Shown piece after piece: positions 37,011 to 49,899 of a stretch of 64,000 nt of DNA. Positions within the stretch are counted from its first letter, which is position 1. Each line of letters starts with the position of its first letter. Under the pieces are notes generated by a model, which searched no databases, was not told where the DNA came from, and worked only from the letters and a program-made list of their open reading frames with translations. The position numbers were made by a program, and so were the translations under genes. The stretch comes from Zanthoxylum bungeanum (Eukaryota > Streptophyta > Magnoliopsida > Sapindales > Rutaceae). The stretch lies in assembly GCA_019454045.1 (NCBI GenBank), contig SKCR01033448.1, forward strand, positions 248,001-312,000, in the 5' to 3' direction.

Positions 37011-39115
37011 GGCGTTTTGGTGGCAGAAGCGCGGTTTTAGGCAAAATTAGTTTTTAAACATTTTAAAATTTTCCAAACGAATTAGCTGATATCCAATAGC
37101 TCTAATTAGATCGTATGTTACCTAAACATATTATTTGTTAACAGCTTAACAAAATAAACTAATCACAAAGGGCAGCAAAGATTTTACGAAAACCTATTCC
37201 GAATAAATTATAAGAAAAACGGGTAATCGGCCAAACTTGTCAACCGAATACCGAGCCAGGTCGATCCGGTCACTCGGACAGTAACCGGTCAGCCCCTGGA
37301 CTGTCCAAACTGTGAACAATTCACTACTTGGACAACCCCACACGGTAAATAATTTTTTACGTAATTTCATCGTTTTCGCGAATTTTCGACTCAGAATATT
37401 TTCCGATATTTATTTAATACCCAATACACATCCAAACATCATATTTTACTCATCAACATGCAAAAGTCCATTTTCTCACTAAATTAATAAAATTAATCTA
37501 CATCATTTTAAAATCACCACAAATGAAGTCTCAAGAATAATTCTAGGCATCATATGGGTGGCTACGACACTCTAAAATGGAAATATCACATCTTGAATCC
37601 AATTCAAAAATTAATTCAAATTAACACATGCTTAATCAAAAACATCTTGAAATATGTAATATATATATATCAAATACATATAAACATGCTAGGGAAAAAT
37701 AATTTCCAAGATTAGAATTAAAAACATAACCTTAATTCAATTAAACTTTTGATTTTACTTCAAAATTTCCAAATCCTTTTTCTTTTCTTTTCAACACTTT
37801 GAGAAAATGGCTAACCAAAAAATGAAAATACAATTTCCATTTTTATTCACCATTTTCGAAAATTGAAGGCCTTTTTGGTCATTTACCAGGTCCAATACAT
37901 GGTCAAAAAAATTACACACATGTTATCTTATATTAATAAGATTAATTAAGTAATTTTGAGTTAGTGGAGTCTATGTGTCACACACACACATGGTTTGGCC
38001 AATCAAAATTAGCCAAATGTTAAGAATATGCCAAGAATATTATTTCTTCTAGAAAGTTAAAATTAATCAATAATTTAATTAATTTGAATTTCCTTTCACT
38101 AAATGACAAAATAAGGTTATGAAAAATATTCCAAGAATATTTATTTCTATCATGATTAATAATTAATTAACATTTAATTGATTCAATTAACCATAATACA
38201 ACAAGTGTCAAAAATCAATAGGCCATTAATGTGTATCTAATTAAATTATGTATTGTATATAAATACACATTAAATATAACGTGCACGTGTAAATTATGAA
38301 TAATCTGAATTATCCATAATTAAATTGCCTAAGTGCTTAATGAATACACTTCATATTGTGAGACTCTCTAATTCAAGTTTATCTATCATATAAACCATTT
38401 TCATATTCGTAATTTGTCAACTCGTAAATTACGACGACCATGGATAATCGAGTTGAACCATACAAATCGAGATCATTGCATATATTTAATCCATCTGTCA
38501 TAGGCTATCTGAATCGTTTTGAAGATATAAAATAACGTCAAATCTCCGCTATGAACAATTCTAATATATCGCGACATAATCATGATTCTCCAAATAAATA
38601 CTCGGAACTCATTTCCGCAGTATACATCAGCCAATGATTTTAAAGAATTGTTGATTGGATACCTAAATCTCGTACACGGGACTGATAAATCCTCTCTGGA
38701 TACAACACATGATATCGTAAGTATCTGTCCACACCCAATGAACTTGTGAAGGTCTGATCTTAAAAGATCATTGACGTGTCTGTTATCAAAGTGTGGAAGA
38801 TATCCTACATATCCACAATGGTATCTCAAGTTAAATGAGCTAATATGCTACTTGACTCGAGAAAATTCATTTTGACGTTGGTGTACCATATATTAGGAAT
38901 TTTTAAGTGAGTCGTTCGATATTTATCTAATAAATACCTACATGTCTATATGAGTCTATCTAAGACTCATGCTTAACTGAGATGAGCCATTAGAACTATT
39001 CCAATATACGACATGTACCAGCCTCAAGGGTTTACTAACCGACCATGTATGTAAACATTGACTGAGAGCTATTTAAAGAATGAATCAGGTTGTAATGTTT
39101 CTCAGTGTCCATTGT
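37011..39115 (-). repeat. Probable large LTR relic, minus orientation
   Basis: About 2.1 kb with no ORF structure. In minus orientation it ends CCGCGCTTCTGCCACC...CGCCAACA next to ATCAAGCTCC, reminiscent of a copia LTR end and a damaged tRNA-Met primer site. The 38940-39060 part is shared (inverted) with 35755-35880. No second LTR in the same orientation was found. Confidence 0.35.
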
Positions 39116-39140
39116 GACGCTTTTGCAACTACATTACAAC

Positions 39141-39356
39141 TAGGGGTGGCAAAACGAATCAACGAATCAAATTTATATCGAATCCTAAACGGATCGAATC
39201 AAAATATGATGGATTCGTATTCGATTCGTTTATTAAATGAATCCTAATATCAGGATTCATATTCGATTCGTTTATTAAATAAATCGAATACGAATATTTG
39301 TTTAGTTATGATATTATTTAATAAAATAATTTACCACGCTTGATTTACATTAATTA

Positions 39357-39400
<44 letters not shown>

Positions 39401-39701
39401 GTAATTAATATATTTATTAAAAATACCCCACCAAATATCGAAAATATTACTTTTTCTCTGGTAATTAGCTCTAATTTCTCGATTCTTAATTGAAAAATAA
39501 CAAGAACTAGTAAATAAAAATAATAAAACGAATCCTAAATGAATAAACGAATCAATGAGCTTAAATTTGTATTCGATTCGTTTAATAAACGAATCGAATC
39601 GAATTAACTCATTTATTAAACGAATTCATTCTTTCAAACCTGTATTCGCTTTAAAGCGAATCGAATGAATAAACAAATCCTGACCCAAATTGCCACCTCT
39701 A
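39141..39701. mobile_element. hAT-type MITE (AACGAATC family), copy 2, with perfect 8-bp TSD
   Basis: Ends TAGGGGTGGCAAAACGAATC and (inverted) TAGAGGTGGCAATTTGGGTC. The 8-bp duplication ATTACAAC flanks it at 39133-39140 and 39702-39709. Short TAGGGGTGGCAA-type ends with 8-bp duplications indicate hAT. Subterminal AACGAATC/GATTCGTT words are dense. A (TA)n run of about 36 bp lies at 39357-39393. No transposase, so it is non-autonomous. Confidence 0.92.
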
Positions 39702-39709
39702 ATTACAAC

Positions 39710-41615
39710 AACTCATTCTATGGACTATTTACGTCTTTACCATTATTCAAAATATTATATCGATGAAAGTACTAAATTTTATCCAAAATAAAATATAAAA
39801 GTGCAACATATTTACAATAAATATTTCAAAAATTGGGGCGCCGAACACGAGCTCTAACACTGAATTCCTCTCAATTTTCTCCACTAAGTGTGAAACGTTT
39901 CTTTCTTGCCCTACTGTTGTAGGTGGAGCTTCATCATCCTGAGATGTGGCAATGTCTTTTCTAAAATTACTTATTGTATTTGGCAGCATCCTACTAGTGG
40001 GCCCCACTAGATGTGCAATTTATATGTTGGCTCTAAAAAATATTCGGTGTTCCTGGGCTTGTCCGAGGAGCGGGTCCTCAAAGTTAAAATCCAACTTCTA
40101 ATCGAAACTTTGTGAAATGGGTCCTTTAAAGTCGGAAAGGGATGAAAAATTTAAATTCTAACACGATATTGTAAAATAAATGAGTGTCGAATTGGAATTA
40201 TAAACAAAGTGCTGAAAGCACTGAAATTGTGATTACAAAAGGTTGCTGGAAGTGATAAAAAGATAAAGATTACTTGAGATAAAGGAATTCTAAATGACTA
40301 TGATTGCTAGAAACGAGTTTAAAGAAAACTAGACTACTTAAGGCATATTTGTTGTTACTATTGGAAGCATTTGTGTTTGTTTGTTGAGTTGTGATGATTG
40401 TTGTTGGTCATCTTTGAATTATCATCTCTATATTTATAATCCTTCATCTTAACTGCTTCTCCACGTTCCTGCAAATATCACGTCCTGGAAACCATCATCA
40501 CGTTATTCAATTACCTATTCTTCCACTTGCTCCTCATGTCTTTTTTTCAATCTGTGTGTGTGCATGTCTTTTTCAAGATGTGTGTGCATGTCCGGCGATA
40601 CTGTTTCAAAACCAGAATCTCAAATGCGAAAAAATATTAAAAAGGACACCATCCGGTCGTATATTTTTTCAATGTAGTTGACTCTGAAGAAGCTTCTGAT
40701 CGTTGGGTCTCTGCTGGATTCACACCAGAACGTATGGAACTCCAAAGGGAGGTAGGTGTTTAATATTATTTTTCTTAGGGTTTTATCTTTCTTTCAATCT
40801 TCTAGCCTCTCTAAATGAACTTCATTAACACTCCAAAATATCCATTTTTTTTTAATAGTGAAACGGAGGGGGTCTGAGGATGGAAGGGGGAGAAAAATCT
40901 TCCATCATCTTCCAATCTGTCCTGAGTGATTGGCAATCAAAACGCAGACACAACTCGAACCATTACCGACCGGATTTAGGGTTTGAGATGTATATCCGAT
41001 CGGACGTAATCAAGCCCGTGATTCCAGCTAATTTAATTTTGTACGTTCCCGATAGCTTGATAGATGTTCTTCAGGCTATACAATTTGAATTATATGTCTA
41101 GCCAGAAATAATCAGATCCTTAAACTTCAGAACTGACAATATGTTCATTCACTGACAGTTGTGTCATATCCGACCGGAATTAGGGTTTTAAATGTATGTC
41201 CGACCGGATGTTTTAGTTAGAGAGAAAGTAAGGAAGACATAAGTGATGTATGTCTGGCTTTTAGCTATTTTCCATAGAGTTCGTTTCATTCTTGGCGTTC
41301 ATCCTTATAATTTCCCAATTTTCAGAGGGTGTCCTCGTAAGAGACTCGTCATCGAGCTATGCGTAAAAATATAATATCTACACTAGTCATTATGGGGGCT
41401 AAACTGCATATCCTCCACAGTCGGGCACCCCAAGACCTCACATATATGATCAGACGTAATATCTAACCTCCGTCCGAACAATCAAGTCAAAAATTGAAAT
41501 TGGTGCTTCTGGATCATTTCCGGATTGATGTTATTGGTGAATATCCAACATAAGCTCCCATAAACTAGGGTATCTAAAGTAAACAAATTGTCGCATCCCA
41601 TTTGGCGCAGTAGGT
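39710..41615. other. Intergenic sequence with one exon-like segment
   Basis: Mostly unrecognised. 40677-40751 on the plus strand looks like a small exon: TTTTTTCAATGTAG acceptor, an open VDSEEASDRWVSAGFTPERM, and a GAG|GTAGGT donor. Neither flank shows further exons, and I do not recognise the family. CCGACCGGAT words recur at 40970-41220. Confidence 0.35.
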
Positions 41616-42586
41616 TGACACACTCACAAAATGGTTCCTTATTTCCAAGTATAAGAGCGTCGAAGTAATAAAATAACTCGGTGAGTCCGGGGTCGATCCA
41701 CATAAAATAGATTTAATAGGATAAAATAATAATTCTACTAATAATATAAAAATAATAAAATAAAATACTAGGGGTTATGAGATCCACTATTGATATTTCA
41801 AATTTAAAATAATTATTACTTTTTATAAAATATAAATTATAATTATTTCCCAATAAATTTTTTTCATGATTATCAGGTAGTAATTATGTCAACACATGTA
41901 ATTCGTCTTATCTACAATTAGTCAATATCAATGTATTAAATATGCCAAAATATGTAGAACCGTATTGTCTATAATTAATACAGATTTTTAATAGTCCACT
42001 CTCTCGCATTTATGAGATTCAAGTATTATATGTGTCAATCAGAGATTGTTTACAGCTAGTCAAGCGTCCTAAATAAACTGGAAAGAGTACAAATTTTATT
42101 TGGGAAACAATCACAATTTATAAATATAATATAAATAAAAATCACATATATTTTCATATTAAAAGCTTCACCATTTACCCCAACATGATGTAAATTAGCA
42201 AATCAAGATATAAATAAAACATTCATAATTTTATTAATAAAATAAATAAATTGTAAGAAAAATAAAACATGCAAGAACTATTCTCCAGAAGTCTCAAGAG
42301 AGATTATGGAAATTAAGCTGCTTTAAAAGAGGTGTTGAGCTTCTATTTATAGCTTCAGCACCTCTTCCCAATAATAATCAAGTTGCAAATGCAACTTTGG
42401 AATTATCATTAGAAGACAAGATTGTCATCTAATGAAAATTATTTATTTGACTTTTTTCTTTTATAATTATATATTATTAAATTATAATTATATATACACA
42501 TAAAATCTTGTTGTAACCTCCAAAATAATATATATATATATATAAAATCTCGGTAAGACCTCCGAATAATAATAATAATAATAATA

Positions 42587-42657
<71 letters not shown>

Positions 42658-42973
42658 TAATAATAATAATAATATATGTGACTAAATACATTATAAGCTC
42701 ATTTCGTTGCCAATCCAAACACAGTGAATATATTCCAAGTTTGATTTGAATCTAGTTATCATGTTCTTTTGGGTTTTCTCGGTCTTGAAATTCAGATTTC
42801 ATATCCATTTTTCCTGTTGAGATTCCAAATCAGTATTTTGCCTACATAAGAAATAAAAATCACAATAAAAAAGATAAAACATAAATTTAATTATTATTTT
42901 ACAAATGTGCTACATTAAGGGGATTAATGAAACTACAATTGTAAAATGATTAATTTTCATTTTAATAAATGCA
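41616..42973 (-). repeat. LTR of a gypsy-type family, copy 1
   Basis: Homologous along its length to 58519-59716: starts TGACACACTCACAAA and ends near AAATGCA in plus orientation. No primer site is present on its left, unlike the other copy, so it is either a solo LTR or a 3' LTR. It contains an expanded (AAT)n microsatellite at 42566-42675, which accounts for most of its extra length; the poly-Leu/Tyr ORF at 42488-42718 is only that microsatellite. Confidence 0.75.
42566..42675. repeat. (AAT)n microsatellite
   Basis: About 35 trinucleotide repeats, interrupted twice by ATAATA. The sister LTR has no such expansion. Confidence 0.95.
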
Positions 42974-42979
42974 CACTCT

Positions 42980-43577
42980 TTAGTAGGGTGGGCACTATCG
43001 GATTCAGATATGATCGGACCGAATCTAAATCTGATCCGATTCGATTGGATTTTGAGTCCTTATCAAATCAGATAGGATTTGATCCGATAACTATCGAATT
43101 GAATCAGATTTATTCGATTCGATTTGAAACATTAATGAATCAGATAAATTCGATTTGATGATAGATTTGAATCCGATAGAGCATCCAATTTGATAAAGAA
43201 TCCGATAGTGGATTCTATTTGATAACAGATCTGATTCGATAACAGATCCGATTCGATAAAATTGATTTGAATTTTAAGTTATCTGATTCGATTCGATAAA
43301 ATTGATATCAATTTATAAATTTTTAGATCAATTTTATCGAATCAGATCCGTTATCGAATCAGATCTGTTATCGAATCAAATTTACTATCAGATTCATTAT
43401 CAAATCAGATTCTCTATCGGATTCGGATTCATTATCAAATCGGATAAAAAAATCCGATTCGATCCGATAGTTATCAAATTTATCCGATCCGATCTGAAAT
43501 TTGACGAACCAAACAAACACAATCTGATCGAATTCAGGGAACAGATCTGTTCCGATCCGATCCGAACACATAGTATT
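42980..43577. repeat. GATCCGAT-rich palindromic repeat (MITE-like)
   Basis: Starts AGTAGGGTGGGCACTATCGGAT and ends GATCCGATCCGAACACAT. It is built from GATTCGAT, GATCCGAT, AATCAGAT and similar words. It folds around about 43318: GATAACAGATC...GATTCGATAAAATTGAT on the left pairs with ATCAATTTTATCGAATC...GATCTGTTATC on the right. The two ORFs in it are artefacts of the 8-bp-like word repetition. The TAGGGTGGGCA end resembles hAT MITEs, but no target duplication was found. Confidence 0.6.
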
Positions 43578-45696
43578 TTCTAGTGAACGTATCTCATTTT
43601 ATAAAATGAAGTTATCTTGCTTAAAAAAAAATGCGAACTTAAAATGTACTCTTAGAAAAAAAAAATACAATTTTCAATGTTATTTTTTTTTGTTTTTTAG
43701 AATGCATTCTTCTTTTATTTAAAATGAGAATGACATCACCTAAGAGAATATGTGTGTGTACATGTATACAATGAAGTTCCAGTAAGGATGTCCTCATTTT
43801 CTAAAAAATAAGAAAAATATATACTCTAATGTAATATTTTTTATCCTGTAATGTCGATTTCATGTTTATTTGTTTGCTTCTTTAGTCCTCATTTTATTAA
43901 ATGAGGTCATCCTTATTGGAGTATATATTTTTCTTATCTTTTAAGTATGTCCTTACTTTAGTAACATCTGAATCATGTCATTACCTAAGATTATATATAT
44001 AGTCTTTCTACTGTATGAATGCCCTCGTTAATTTTTCATGCGGATGCACGATAAAATACTAATACTTTGTTGTGTATTTTTTTTATACGATAAAATTCAT
44101 ATACTTTACTATATATCTGCACAAAGACCGCACCACAAAATGACCATGTGCGTATACATATACTTATACACAGAAGTGAGTTTGCAATAAAGATGTCCTC
44201 ATTTTAATAAAGTGAGAATCAAGGAAAAAGACAGAGAAATCTCACCGGAACCACATTATATATATATATAATAGTTACATGTTTTAGGAATATAAAAGTG
44301 GGTATATAATACGAGAAGTTCTAATTTCAAGCTATACTATTTTTTGCATTTTCTTATCGGTTACAAGGTTTGGTTTCTTGCAAATTAGTGAATAAAAGTC
44401 AAAATACTTTCGATTAGATAAGTTCATAATAATTAAGTGGTCACTTGTGTTCCAACATATAAAAGTTCAAATATTGCATTTCAAAAAGTTTCAACATCAC
44501 AAGTATATATGCCTACAATCTAAATTTAAATCGAAAATTTGTGAATTTGATAATAATTATAACTACTCAGAATAGGCCGGCCAAAAGGTTTAATTTATTA
44601 TGAAAAAAAAATTCTCAATTGTGGGTCAAGTCCCAAATTTATTTAAAATTCATTGTGTTTGATCTGATATGACTATAAATATATATTAAAAGTGAATAAA
44701 ATTACCTACAAGCTGTCCTGATATACTGTCCGATATATTTTTATTTTTAAACAAAATTAGCTTGAGTCAATTCTAAATTTGATTCAACCGACCCAATCCC
44801 CCTCAAGTCTCCTGTTCATTTTCAAATTTCGATATTTAAAAAAAAAAAAAAAATCTAAAATGCTACCTGACCCTTAATTTGAACACCCATACTGGTATTC
44901 ATAAGTGAAGGAGCCTCTAACAAAAGTTAGTGGAGACTCTTGTTGTTGTCGGCGCTCATTCGAAAATTTGTTAAAATATATTTTATAAATTAATAAAAAT
45001 ATAATTTATTTTTTAATAAAATAATTTTAATTATCTCCATTGAAATAAAAATATACAATATTTTTTTATGAAAATAAAATTTTGTCCATATTAAATTAGT
45101 ATGATGTCTATGTCAGTGAGTACATATAAAGTATTTCACCCCAAAATTTATATGCTGTGTTATAAAATCACTCCAAATTCATAAAATTAATCAATCTCCA
45201 AGATCAAAATAGAAAGATCGGCTAAGCCAAGCAAAATATAGCTTATGGCTTATTTGATCTCTGACAGTGACACCATTGATGAAGACCTTAGTGCTTCTTT
45301 CACTAATCTTTTAGTAATCTAAATTTTTAATTAACTTTTGATTAAACTAAACAAAAGAACTATTTTATCCGTTTCGGACACCAATTCAGATATCCTTCTC
45401 GAACAAAGTAGCACATCTCTAAAATAAATGATATGCTTATAATCTTTCAATCAATATCCCCACTGCAGAGATATAAGAACGCAAGATTTTAAATAATTGA
45501 TGAAAAAGGGCCCCAATCAAACAAATTTCAATTAGGATGATAATAATTAGTTCAAATCGGATAATATTAATTTTGGAAGATCTTCAATAATCCAAATTAG
45601 ATAATTAACATTAATTCTCAATTAAACCACAACTGGGCAATTTAAAGGAAGCCATGACGTTTAACCCATTTCAATTCATTGGTTCATTTCTAAGTA
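43578..45696. other. Intergenic sequence, nothing recognised
   Basis: AT-rich and without coding signal. A short inverted pair of AGTCCTCATTTTATTAAATGAGG-like words lies at about 43780-44220 and could be another decayed MITE. Confidence 0.4.
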
Positions 45697-45912
45697 AACT
45701 CGGTCAAGGTTTCGATTTCAATTCAAGAATCAGAATCATAATCGATTTCTTTCGGTTCGTTTAGGGTTCCACCTCAACCGAATCAGAGGAATCAAACGGT
45801 TCCAGCCGTTCTAACCGGAACCGTTGGAATTTTACTGTTCCAACCGTTGGAATTGGAACATTACGGTTCGTTTGAACCGTAAGGTTCCACCGGTTCCAAC
45901 CGGAACCGCACG
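45697..45912 (+). repeat. hAT-like terminus with GGTTCC/GGAACC subterminal repeats
   Basis: Begins CTCGGTCAAGGTTTCG and carries many CGGTTCC, CCGGAACC and CCAACCGGAACC words. It stops exactly where the gypsy LTR begins (45913). The inverse of its terminal motif (CGGAACCTTGGCCAGG) occurs at 47516-47538. I infer that it is the left end of the hAT element whose transposase start lies beyond the gypsy insertion at 52579. Confidence 0.45.
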
Positions 45913-47221
45913 TGATTGCGATTTAATACCACACGCAAGCGTAATTATCGCTCAAATAATATAATGACTATAGTCGGGTATCGTACCCACATACACTCAT
46001 TATTTCTCTTCTTAATACTAAAACTAACCTACTTAACTTAAACTAAACTATTGGTTGTGAGAGAGATTGATTAATCTAAAATTAATTGAAAGATTAAATC
46101 AAGAGCAAACAATAATTTTGGAAATAAATTTATATGCAAGAAGAATCTAGGGTTGTAACTTCACCTAAGCACGCAAACAATGAACTCATACACTTTTCAT
46201 TTAATAGAGTTAATTTTATGGATTATTAACCTAGAACACTAAAGTATCTACACGCCTCTTTTGATGGTCAGGTAGAAATATTCGAATTAAACCAATTAAC
46301 TATATGTTTCTGTTGAATAATTTCAACCAACTTCATTAAGGTCAGGTTCTAATGTTGGCTACGCATATCCTACATATATATTTATATCCTCTAGGGAAAT
46401 CTATTCAAAGGAATTAGATCATGCGCTATTATTCCCACGACCAACCCAAATTCCATTCGTCGAGTTCATAAGGATTTACCAAAACTATTCTATCGTTGGC
46501 CAGACAAATAAAATACGCATCAAAGCATAGAGAATAATAAATAATAAATAACTAACCCAAAAGAATAAAAAATATACAACTTAATTAAATAACATGCTTA
46601 AAATCCATTACAATCATAGAGTAATGATTTAGTTACTCATGACATTCAATAAAAACATGCTAATCATTATAGATGCAAAACAAGAACTCATAAAATGTAA
46701 AGTAGAAAAAAATGAAGAGAGAACTTTCGTTTGCAGTCTTCGCCTTCAATCTCCAGCACCAGTTAAAGCACTCATCATTTCCTTGCTCTATGAGTTCTTC
46801 TATGCTCTGAGACTCCAAAATTATGTTATGAGGCTTCTTTTTATGTTTTGAGACAAACTTATGCTTATATAGAAGGTCTATGGGTATTTCCTCATTAAAA
46901 ATCAGAAGTGCATCGCAACACCCATTATTCAAGATTGGAGCATCACGATGCGCCATGGTGGGCGTCGCGACTCTCCACAAGGTGTGCATTCTGCCTTAAT
47001 TTACTTCATGTGTGTGTCTCGATGCGCTGGTGACTCCGAAATTTACCCCAATTTTGCTCCAAAATTGCCAATTCATCTCTCGTTAAGTCCGTTTGAGTCG
47101 TGACATAATTTTAACTTGTAAAATATACCCAAAATAAATCAAAGCGCTCATACAACTCGAAACAACATACATAACATTAAGATAAATGAACGGAAAATAT
47201 ATGTTTATTAACAGCTCATCA
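45913..47221 (-). repeat. 3' LTR of the gag-only gypsy element
   Basis: 1309 bp, aligning with 50816-52132. Its right edge reads TTAACAGCTCATCA, followed by CACCCTCAAACTTAATATT, the complement of the polypurine tract region. Confidence 0.87.
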
Positions 47222-47460
47222 CACCCTCAAACTTAATATTTTGCTAGTCCTCGAGCAAAATAAATAAAAATAAAATAAAATAAACAACTAAAAATAAATT
47301 AACCTAACCCACTTTGTAGGGATCGCGATTACATTTAGCATATATAACAAGCCTTTAAACCTCTAGGCGGCCCTAGTGGACAAATTATAGTCTCGTGAGG
47401 GCTTACAGCGACGACACCCACAAACGTCATTCACATGCACATATAATCATGCAAAAATAT

Positions 47461-47545
47461 ACTTAAGTGGAACTGAAACCGTAACCGAAACGGGAACCGA
47501 AACCGGAACTGGTTGGAACCGGAACCTTGGCCAGGTCTACTTCAA
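47461..47545 (-). repeat. Fragment of a GGTTCC hAT-like MITE inside the gypsy element
   Basis: GGAACTGAAACCGTAACCG through GGAACCTTGGCCAGGTCTAC: only one terminus, about 85 bp. It is related to, and inverted relative to, the terminus at 45697. Confidence 0.5.
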
Positions 47546-48462
47546 AGTACCCAATGCAGCTCAAATCTAAATTTATGAATAAATCATCTAAGCCATACTC
47601 ATAGTGTGTATGTGTGTGAAAAGGTCCAGTCACAGCTCGATTCCTAAGTAAGCCAATTCAGTGATTTCGTCTCAAAAATTGGCATTTGATGGTTTAAACC
47701 AACTTAGATATCTCAAAATTTTTATGTATTTGCCTATTGAACTTCATATGATACAACTTCTATTTTCCTTTATCTTTTGACTCACCTACCCTTTAAGGTA
47801 ACATTTCTCCTATTAGTGGTCCTAACACTCGCTCATGGGTAGCTTCACACTTATCAGTTATAGGTGATTCATCTTTTTTTAAAAGATATTTCTTTCTTCT
47901 GCTATAGTCATACCATACATCATAAATAAATGCAAACAGAGACATATATCTAAGCAAACAGTCATTCATCGTCAAACAATTTCCTCAACTAGTCACTTCG
48001 TCAACTACCTAGGTTTTTACTGTTAGAAACCTACTTTTAAGTGCTTACGAGTCTAACCTAGATTACCTACTCAAGGCATCCGATAAAAGTAAATATGGCG
48101 CTTATCGTTTCTAAGATTTCATCTTAAAGCAAACAAACTCATCATTAGACTTATGTTTTACTACCAATGACTAAATTTTTTTCGATTTTTTTTTAATAAT
48201 AGCAGGACTAACACTAACATGCACACACCCTCAAATTCAAAATTTACATTGTCCTCTATATATGATAATCGTAAAGGGAAAAAAATGAGGAACAACACAA
48301 CCGTGCATGGAGTTGATCAGTCTTCTGCTGGTTAGACTTTAACTAAGAGGACTGTGTGGATTGTACTCGTACCTGCATAAATAAATATGTAAATTATTAA
48401 ACACGAAAATAGCACACAAAAATAAAATAAAACGAAATTAAAGAAAATAAAAAAATAAATGT

Positions 48463-48505
48463 GTGGGTTGTCTCCCCGCTAGCGCTAAGTTTAATGTCTT
48501 CAGCC
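48463..48505 (-). other. Conserved post-pol motif of Athila/Tat-type elements
   Basis: In minus orientation: ATTAAACTTAGCGCTAGCGG followed by GGAGACAACCCACAC. The pattern of GCGCT...GGGAGGCAACCC is familiar near the 3' end of the coding part of plant gypsy elements. It marks the end of the former coding region here. Confidence 0.5.
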
Positions 48506-48668
48506 AGATGTAACCACCCAAATACTTATGATGGTCTCAAATCAGGTGCTGGCTACACTATTTCCTTCGGTATAATAATAAATACTTGGATTGGTTTGCA
48601 TTATCATGTTTCCCTTTATCTGTCACTCTTACCCATAAGCTGGTGGCTATAGAGGTTGCATTTGTTGA

Positions 48669-49560
48669 TTATACTTTCCCTTTTGGCTTGGATGGACTTT
48701 GATCTAGCGATTTCAGTGGTGTAGTGATATGATATAATGCAGTGTGAAATTGATGGCACACCACAACTATACTGTAGTGCTCTTCATGTAAATCCACCTT
48801 GAAGGCCTCACACACATTTGCTTCATCAGTCACCTGATCTGTCTTCTTCTCCGCTCTCGCTTCAAGTTTTCCTTCTCTTGGCTCCATTAAAGCTCTATTT
48901 TCTGGACTTAAGTCGAACATTCTGACAACTAACGTCTCTTCATTCACTCGAAAAGTAATGAGGCATTGTTGTATGTTTATTAATGCTTCTACTGTTGCCA
49001 GAAAAGGTCTTCCAAAATACAGGGTATGTCAACATCTTCCTTCATTCAAGAACTATAAAATCTGTTGCAAGCTTAACTCCCCCACTTATACCATTATTTT
49101 TTTCTATCTTCCTCTTGGGCCTTTTGAAAGTTATTTCAGCAAATTACAAGGTCACAGAAGAGGGCTTTAACTTATAATACCATAATCTCTTTGCTATTGG
49201 CAGCGACATTAGATTGATTCTTGACCTTAGATCGCAAAACGCTCTTGATTCAAAATCCACAATGGTACAGTCTATGGTGAACACGCCATGATCTTTGCAT
49301 TTGGTTGCAGTCGGTCTTTGCTATATGTCACTACACACTTCTGTGAGCCTTTTCTTTTTAACAGTGCTGCTCATGAGTGAAGTTGCTGCTCTCTTTGTCC
49401 TCTTATATGTGGATTCCTCCAGTAGAGGTTGTAGTTTAGGTCTCAAGGTAGGTGAAGCATCAAGGGAATATTTGCACTCAAGAATTTCCTCATCAAGCTC
49501 TTCATCAGACATTTACGTGATGCACTATTCCTCAGATAGTGTTGCATAATTCTTTTCCTT
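48669..49560 (-). pseudogene. Gypsy retropepsin (protease) relic
   Basis: Reading the minus strand in shifting frames: SLDASPTLRPKLQPLLEE, then DHGVFTIDCTI (about 49295-49262), FCDLRSRINLMSLPIAKRL (about 49240-49185; the usual Athila pattern is CDLGASINLMPLS), then FGRPFLATVEALINIQQCLI (about 49016-48957) and NEETLVVRMFDLSPENRALM. The catalytic Asp is still encoded, but the following Gly-Ala is Arg-Ser, and stops occur between the blocks. It would cleave the Gag polyprotein; this copy cannot. No RT follows. Confidence 0.75.
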
Positions 49561-49899
49561 CCCTCCTCGGGTTATCGCATGTGTTACTTAGGCAAGCTCA
49601 CTGTAGCCTGACTTTGATTAATTGCAAGTTGTCCAATTTGGGTCTCCAATGCTTGTAGGGAGGTTATTTGACTTTATAACAACCCTTCTAATCTGTCAGT
49701 GTTCTTTGCGTTGTTCATATTCCTCTCAGCTATCTGCCCAAAAATTCCTCTATAGAACGCTGTAACTATTTGAGTAGGGGTTGTGGCCTTGTCTATTGTA
49801 GTTTTTAATATAGTTAAAAGAGTCGCTATGTGAAGCATAGGGCTCCCCATTCTGCACTCCCCTATATCCTGCACTTATCGCTCCAGCATTGTTCTTAGC

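Noticed and set aside
42488..42718. ORF with long Leu and Tyr runs
   Set aside because: Translation of the (AAT)n microsatellite.
43302..43583. ORFs on both strands rich in SDPI/FDP words
   Set aside because: Products of the GATCCGAT word repeat.
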